From Verrucomicrobia bacterium UBA1200 (GTDB taxonomy: Bacteria > Verrucomicrobiota > Kiritimatiellia > RFP12 > UBA1067), in the NCBI GenBank assembly GCA_002309765.1, contig DBXY01000020.1, positions 27,618-37,495 on the forward strand: DNA of 9,878 nucleotides. Direction: 5' to 3'. A program made the position numbers and the translations under genes. The notes beneath the pieces were generated by a model. That model had not been told where the DNA came from. It ran no database searches and saw only the letters and a list, made by a program, of their open reading frames with translations. Positions 7,901-9,878 of the stretch are shown piece after piece; positions within the stretch are counted from its first letter, which is position 1; every line of letters begins with the position of its first letter.

Positions 7901-8489
7901 CGCTACAACGTTCCTGGGTTATCTGGGAACAAATAACAACCAGTATTGGGCTTTCGCGCGGGACGGATTGGATACGAATTCCGAAATCGTCTTCGACGAC
8001 ACGGAGAATTGGCACCATCTGGCCGTCACGTATGACGGCGAGACGGTGACGTTCTATCTCGACGGCGCGGCGGTTCAGTCGGCGGAACTCTCGTGCAACA
8101 GGACGCCTTGTACCTTGAAGATCGGCATCGGCAACAATGTCACGCCGAACGCGGAGTACTGGAACGGCGCGATTGACGAGGCAATGGTCTTTGACCGCGC
8201 AATCACGGCGGCGGAGGTCGAGATGGTGATGGAAGATTCGTGGAAGCGGATGGACGTTCTCAGCCCCGAGACGGATCTGGTAATCGCCGAGGGCGCGACG
8301 CTGAATCTGAACGGTACGGATCAGACGGTCGCCTCGCTGACGCTGGGCGATCACCTCTACAAGCTGGGCGCGATCACCTGGGGTCCCATCGGCAGCGGCG
8401 CCGATCGTGAGACGGATCAGCTGACGGGAAGCGGCATTCTGCGGGTGAAGGGTCCGCTCGATCCCGGTACGATCATTTTTGTGCGGTAA
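4998..8489 (+). CDS. Exported discoidin-like/LamG multidomain surface protein
   Basis: A 1163-aa exported protein, probably glycan-binding or structural rather than enzymatic. Residues 1-25 are a signal peptide (MKKN, hydrophobic core, cleavage after VRA). Residues 28-200 and about 380-558 are two diverged copies of a discoidin (F5/8 type C)-like domain, each with W[IF]T/AFDLG, a central aromatic strand, AWGT and NYG-x-D-x-YTG-[LI]SE. Between them (205-378) is another beta-sandwich with a TDG motif. Residues about 590-870 are Gly/Thr-rich strand repeats of the autotransporter-associated type, including VVKTGAGTLTIDGT. A LamG/concanavalin-like domain spans about 878-1081 (IIHYDFE, FTYAAWVKS, WHHLAVTYDGETVTFYLDG). 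The C-terminus (TWGPIGSGADRETDQ, then GTIIFVR) resembles tails of large Kiritimatiellota-type proteins. No catalytic motif, PEP-CTERM signal, LPXTG motif or outer-membrane barrel was seen. It has its own promoter, and the isomerase gene follows after 19 bp. Confidence 0.85.
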   Translation: MKKNAYLVFMVACLVVSVVWTTVRADSLITPVAATAESYYRGGANDRRAPVCTINSSYMSPLPVTASSAASTQYMHGMWLSNGTKATWITFDLGREMTVTGMHVWNCNEVNYSRRGIKTCDLYKGTYLLSSGMPYSYGGAAWGTFVESLTFACAPGAEPYYGEDIWFTEPVTTRYLQLLVTDNYGIDNYTGLSEVRFYSRTSQRWSVTGESAITFAVRSDDLLQTAVVSTVDELSVNNTENDKYSKGTLASLTDGTFGSAGHVDGLCIAGGQVTYHLDTETMPTGYDISEVDVYTGWGGDRANASFALLYRRVGESSFETVGAAHYACTITSGNRGVRVRMMNLGLKGVDALRFDFGPGDWQQNSGVGYKEIDVYQELGTPVSPVNATAQSWYTPDDRAPIHAVDGSNIVPGRAPEAIGVVAGTATKSSVWLSDGTVETWIAFDLGVERTVKGFHLWNYNEYAANKSWTGRGIQTAGVYVGETMPENYGAYTDAGAAWGTLVQKMTFTIAPGNGSYVGEDYLFDTPVRGRYFQFVVTSNYGLDAYTGISEIVFYEEVGEMEVTYRDSGLRTIPDVPTTDVVVTEGTGNVAPVTVAESLTRIHTLRSEVYDDMLQLQLDGKTLAVTSIELPSGTSGLEILPGGTLACAPGMRNWLNVRGDADLILHTDIKDDTGGSAVHVVKTGAGTLTIDGTATWKGNVYMTGGRFLQPGGSLETLGATFADMEAVFSGGTSQAASGYALNSASMTVNGPHTADWRMVRTDSGDCSLSVLDGGVLKVGFIDGGNARDFPITLDGGTLGTSAFGTATPWIPAVGPVIVGADGAVFDTTAGDATVEAEIDADAVVIRKTGANTLTLKRRVTGAAQMRVEEGTLALALPAPIIHYDFETIVGDTVLNLGSGGSALNGVIAGSPETVEGVSGTALKFSAEDQGVATANNVTLRQFTYAAWVKSAGEYAKAQRIIIGGPYKANATTFLGYLGTNNNQYWAFARDGLDTNSEIVFDDTENWHHLAVTYDGETVTFYLDGAAVQSAELSCNRTPCTLKIGIGNNVTPNAEYWNGAIDEAMVFDRAITAAEVEMVMEDSWKRMDVLSPETDLVIAEGATLNLNGTDQTVASLTLGDHLYKLGAITWGPIGSGADRETDQLTGSGILRVKGPLDPGTIIFVR
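5079..5600 (+). repeat. Discoidin-like domain, copy 1 (internal duplication)
   Basis: This encodes residues 28 to about 200 of the discoidin/LamG protein. It shares an ordered series of motifs with 6132-6670: P-V-x-ATA-[EQ]-S-[YW]-Y, [MV]WLS[ND]GT, TW-I-[TA]-FDLG, H-[VL]-WN-x-NE, AWGT, GED-x-[WL]-F and a YTG-[LI]-SE end. Short stretches also match at DNA level, such as GAATTACGGG-type and TATACCGGC segments near the 3' ends, but overall the copies are well diverged. Confidence 0.7.
6132..6670 (+). repeat. Discoidin-like domain, copy 2 (internal duplication)
   Basis: This encodes about residues 379-558 of the same protein. It aligns along its length with 5079-5600 but has a longer insertion after the WNYNE strand and lacks the Met/Ser-rich loop of copy 1. 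The divergence points to an old duplication kept under selection rather than a recent unstable repeat. Confidence 0.7.
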
Positions 8490-8508
8490 GGCAAGGGTAG
8501 GGACAAAG

Positions 8509-9878
8509 ATGGAAACGAAAGTCGGTTTTTTCAGTATCGGATTGGATACCTATTGGGGGCAGTTCGAGGGATTGCGCGATCATTTGCTGGGGTATCACGC
8601 CCAGATCCGCGAACGGCTTGCTGAACAGGGGACGGTGGTGGACGCGGGATTGGTCGATACGCCCGACAAAGCGCGGGCGGCGGCTGCGACCTTCACCGAT
8701 GCGGAGATTGATGTGGTTTTCCTCTTTGTTTCAACCTACGCGCTCTCGTCCACGGTCCTGCCCGCGATTCCCAAAGGCGCGTTTGTGGTGATCCTGAATG
8801 TCCAGCCGGTGGCGCAGCTCGATTACGCCGCCTTCAACGCGCTCGGCGACCGGGGGACGATGACCGGCATCTGGCTGGAGCACTGCCAGGCTTGCAGCGT
8901 GCCGGAGATTGCCTGCGTCTTCAACCGCGCCGGGATCCGCTATGCATTCGTGACGGGATGGTTGCAGGATTCCGAGGTGTGGCGCGGGGTGTCGGAGTGG
9001 ATGTCCGCCGCCGGGGCGGTGCGCGGGATGCGCGCCAACCGGATGGGCGTGCTGGGTCACTACTACTGCGGGATGCTGGATGTCTACACCGACCTCACCG
9101 CCTGTTGCGCGGCGTTCGGGACGCACATTGACCTGCTGGAGATGTGCGAGCTGCACGCGCTCCGGGAGGCGGTCACGGCGGATGAGGTGACGGCAAAGAT
9201 CGGGGAGTTCCGCGAGCGGTTCGATGTCTCGGAGAGTTGCGAGCCGGCGGAGTTGGAACGCGCCGCAAAGACCGCGATCGCGCTGGACCGGCTGGTGGCG
9301 AACCATCGGCTCACCTCGATGGCCTATTACTACGAGGGCCAGCCGGGGAACGCCTACGAGAATATCGTCACCTCGGTGATCGCGGGGAATACGCTGTTGA
9401 CTGGCTCGCACGTGCCGGTCGCGGGCGAGTGCGAGGTCAAGAACGCCCACGCGATGAAGCTTATGGATCTCTTGGGCGCGGGCGGATCGTTCTCGGAGTT
9501 TTATCTGACCGATTTCGTGGATGACGTGGTGCTTCTGGGCCATGACGGACCGGCGCATTTTGCCATCGCAGAGGGGCGCGTTGGGCTGGTCCCGGTCCCG
9601 GTCTATCACGGCAAGCCCGGCAAGGGACTATCCATCCAGATGACGGTCAAACACGGTCCCGTGACCCTGCTCTCGGTCGTGCAGCGCGCCGACGGCACGG
9701 TTATGCTGCTGACGGCGGAGGGCGAGTCGGTGCCCGGCCCCGTCCTCCAGATCGGGAACACCAACAGCCGCTACCGCTTCTCCATTGGGGCGAAGGCCTT
9801 TATGGAGGCGTGGAGTTCCGCCGGTCCCGCCCACCACTGCGCGATCGGCGTGGGCCACTGCGCCGCCACGCTGGAGAA
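8509..9878 (+). CDS. L-fucose/L-arabinose isomerase-like protein (3' end beyond window)
   Basis: An open frame of 456 codons runs off the right edge without a stop. The start ATG follows TAGGGA (8498-8503) by 5 nt. The protein belongs to the aldose-ketose isomerase superfamily of L-arabinose (AraA) and L-fucose (FucI) isomerases, related to enzymes that need Mn2+ and act in the cytoplasm; there is no signal peptide. Visible signatures are FEGLRDHLLGYH near the N-terminus, TYALSSTVLP, MTGIWLEHCQACSVPEIA, GHYYCGMLD, GECEVKNAHAMK (E307), DFVDDVVLLGHDGPAH (335-350), EGESVPGPVLQIGNTNSRYR, and AGPAHHC at 439-444. The last resembles the metal-binding GGAHHT of AraA. E307, a carboxylate in 330-338, and H442/H443 are therefore candidate metal ligands. 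Relatives run to roughly 470-480 aa, so little is missing. It lies 19 bp after the surface-protein gene and is presumably co-transcribed. Family assignment is firm; whether the substrate is arabinose, fucose, rhamnose or another sugar is open. Confidence 0.85.
   Translation, partial: METKVGFFSIGLDTYWGQFEGLRDHLLGYHAQIRERLAEQGTVVDAGLVDTPDKARAAAATFTDAEIDVVFLFVSTYALSSTVLPAIPKGAFVVILNVQPVAQLDYAAFNALGDRGTMTGIWLEHCQACSVPEIACVFNRAGIRYAFVTGWLQDSEVWRGVSEWMSAAGAVRGMRANRMGVLGHYYCGMLDVYTDLTACCAAFGTHIDLLEMCELHALREAVTADEVTAKIGEFRERFDVSESCEPAELERAAKTAIALDRLVANHRLTSMAYYYEGQPGNAYENIVTSVIAGNTLLTGSHVPVAGECEVKNAHAMKLMDLLGAGGSFSEFYLTDFVDDVVLLGHDGPAHFAIAEGRVGLVPVPVYHGKPGKGLSIQMTVKHGPVTLLSVVQRADGTVMLLTAEGESVPGPVLQIGNTNSRYRFSIGAKAFMEAWSSAGPAHHCAIGVGHCAATLE

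Noticed and set aside
8731..9609. A 292-codon minus-strand open frame over the isomerase gene
   Set aside because: The + strand frame here matches a known enzyme family through many ordered motifs; the minus frame is Arg/His-rich and resembles nothing.

Overview
The window reads like part of a carbohydrate-utilisation locus from a Gram-negative PVC-superphylum bacterium, most plausibly a Kiritimatiellota/Verrucomicrobiota relative. This assignment is inferred from protein style: a very large secreted rhamnosidase with stacked beta-sandwiches, and a surface-type protein combining discoidin-like domains, autotransporter-like strand repeats, an 'HYDFE' LamG domain and a Gly-rich end in '...GTIIFVR'. 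There is no rRNA or other phylogenetic marker to confirm it. All four genes lie on the + strand.

Layout. Bases 1-195 are non-coding. They hold a degenerate array of 7-bp units (3-65), then five 8-bp units (69-108), then a sigma70-type promoter (118-147). Next comes a 1254-aa secreted GH78 alpha-L-rhamnosidase-like protein (196-3960). After a 41-bp gap is an AraC-family regulator with an N-terminal cupin (4002-4922). A 75-bp gap carries a strong extended -10 promoter. This is followed by a 1163-aa exported multidomain protein (4998-8489) with two diverged copies of a discoidin-like domain. Only 19 bp later starts a cytoplasmic L-fucose/L-arabinose isomerase-like protein (8509 to the right edge), which is truncated by the window end with probably only a couple of dozen codons missing.

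How they may work together (inference). The secreted GH78 enzyme would release terminal alpha-L-rhamnose or a similar deoxysugar from a complex glycan. The cupin/AraC protein would sense a sugar or oligosaccharide and control one or both flanking transcription units. The discoidin/LamG protein would bind glycan outside the cytoplasm, and the isomerase would convert an imported aldose to a ketose. No transporter, sulfatase, kinase or aldolase is visible, so the substrate remains open.

No tRNA, rRNA, CRISPR array, insertion sequence or convincing rho-independent terminator was seen.
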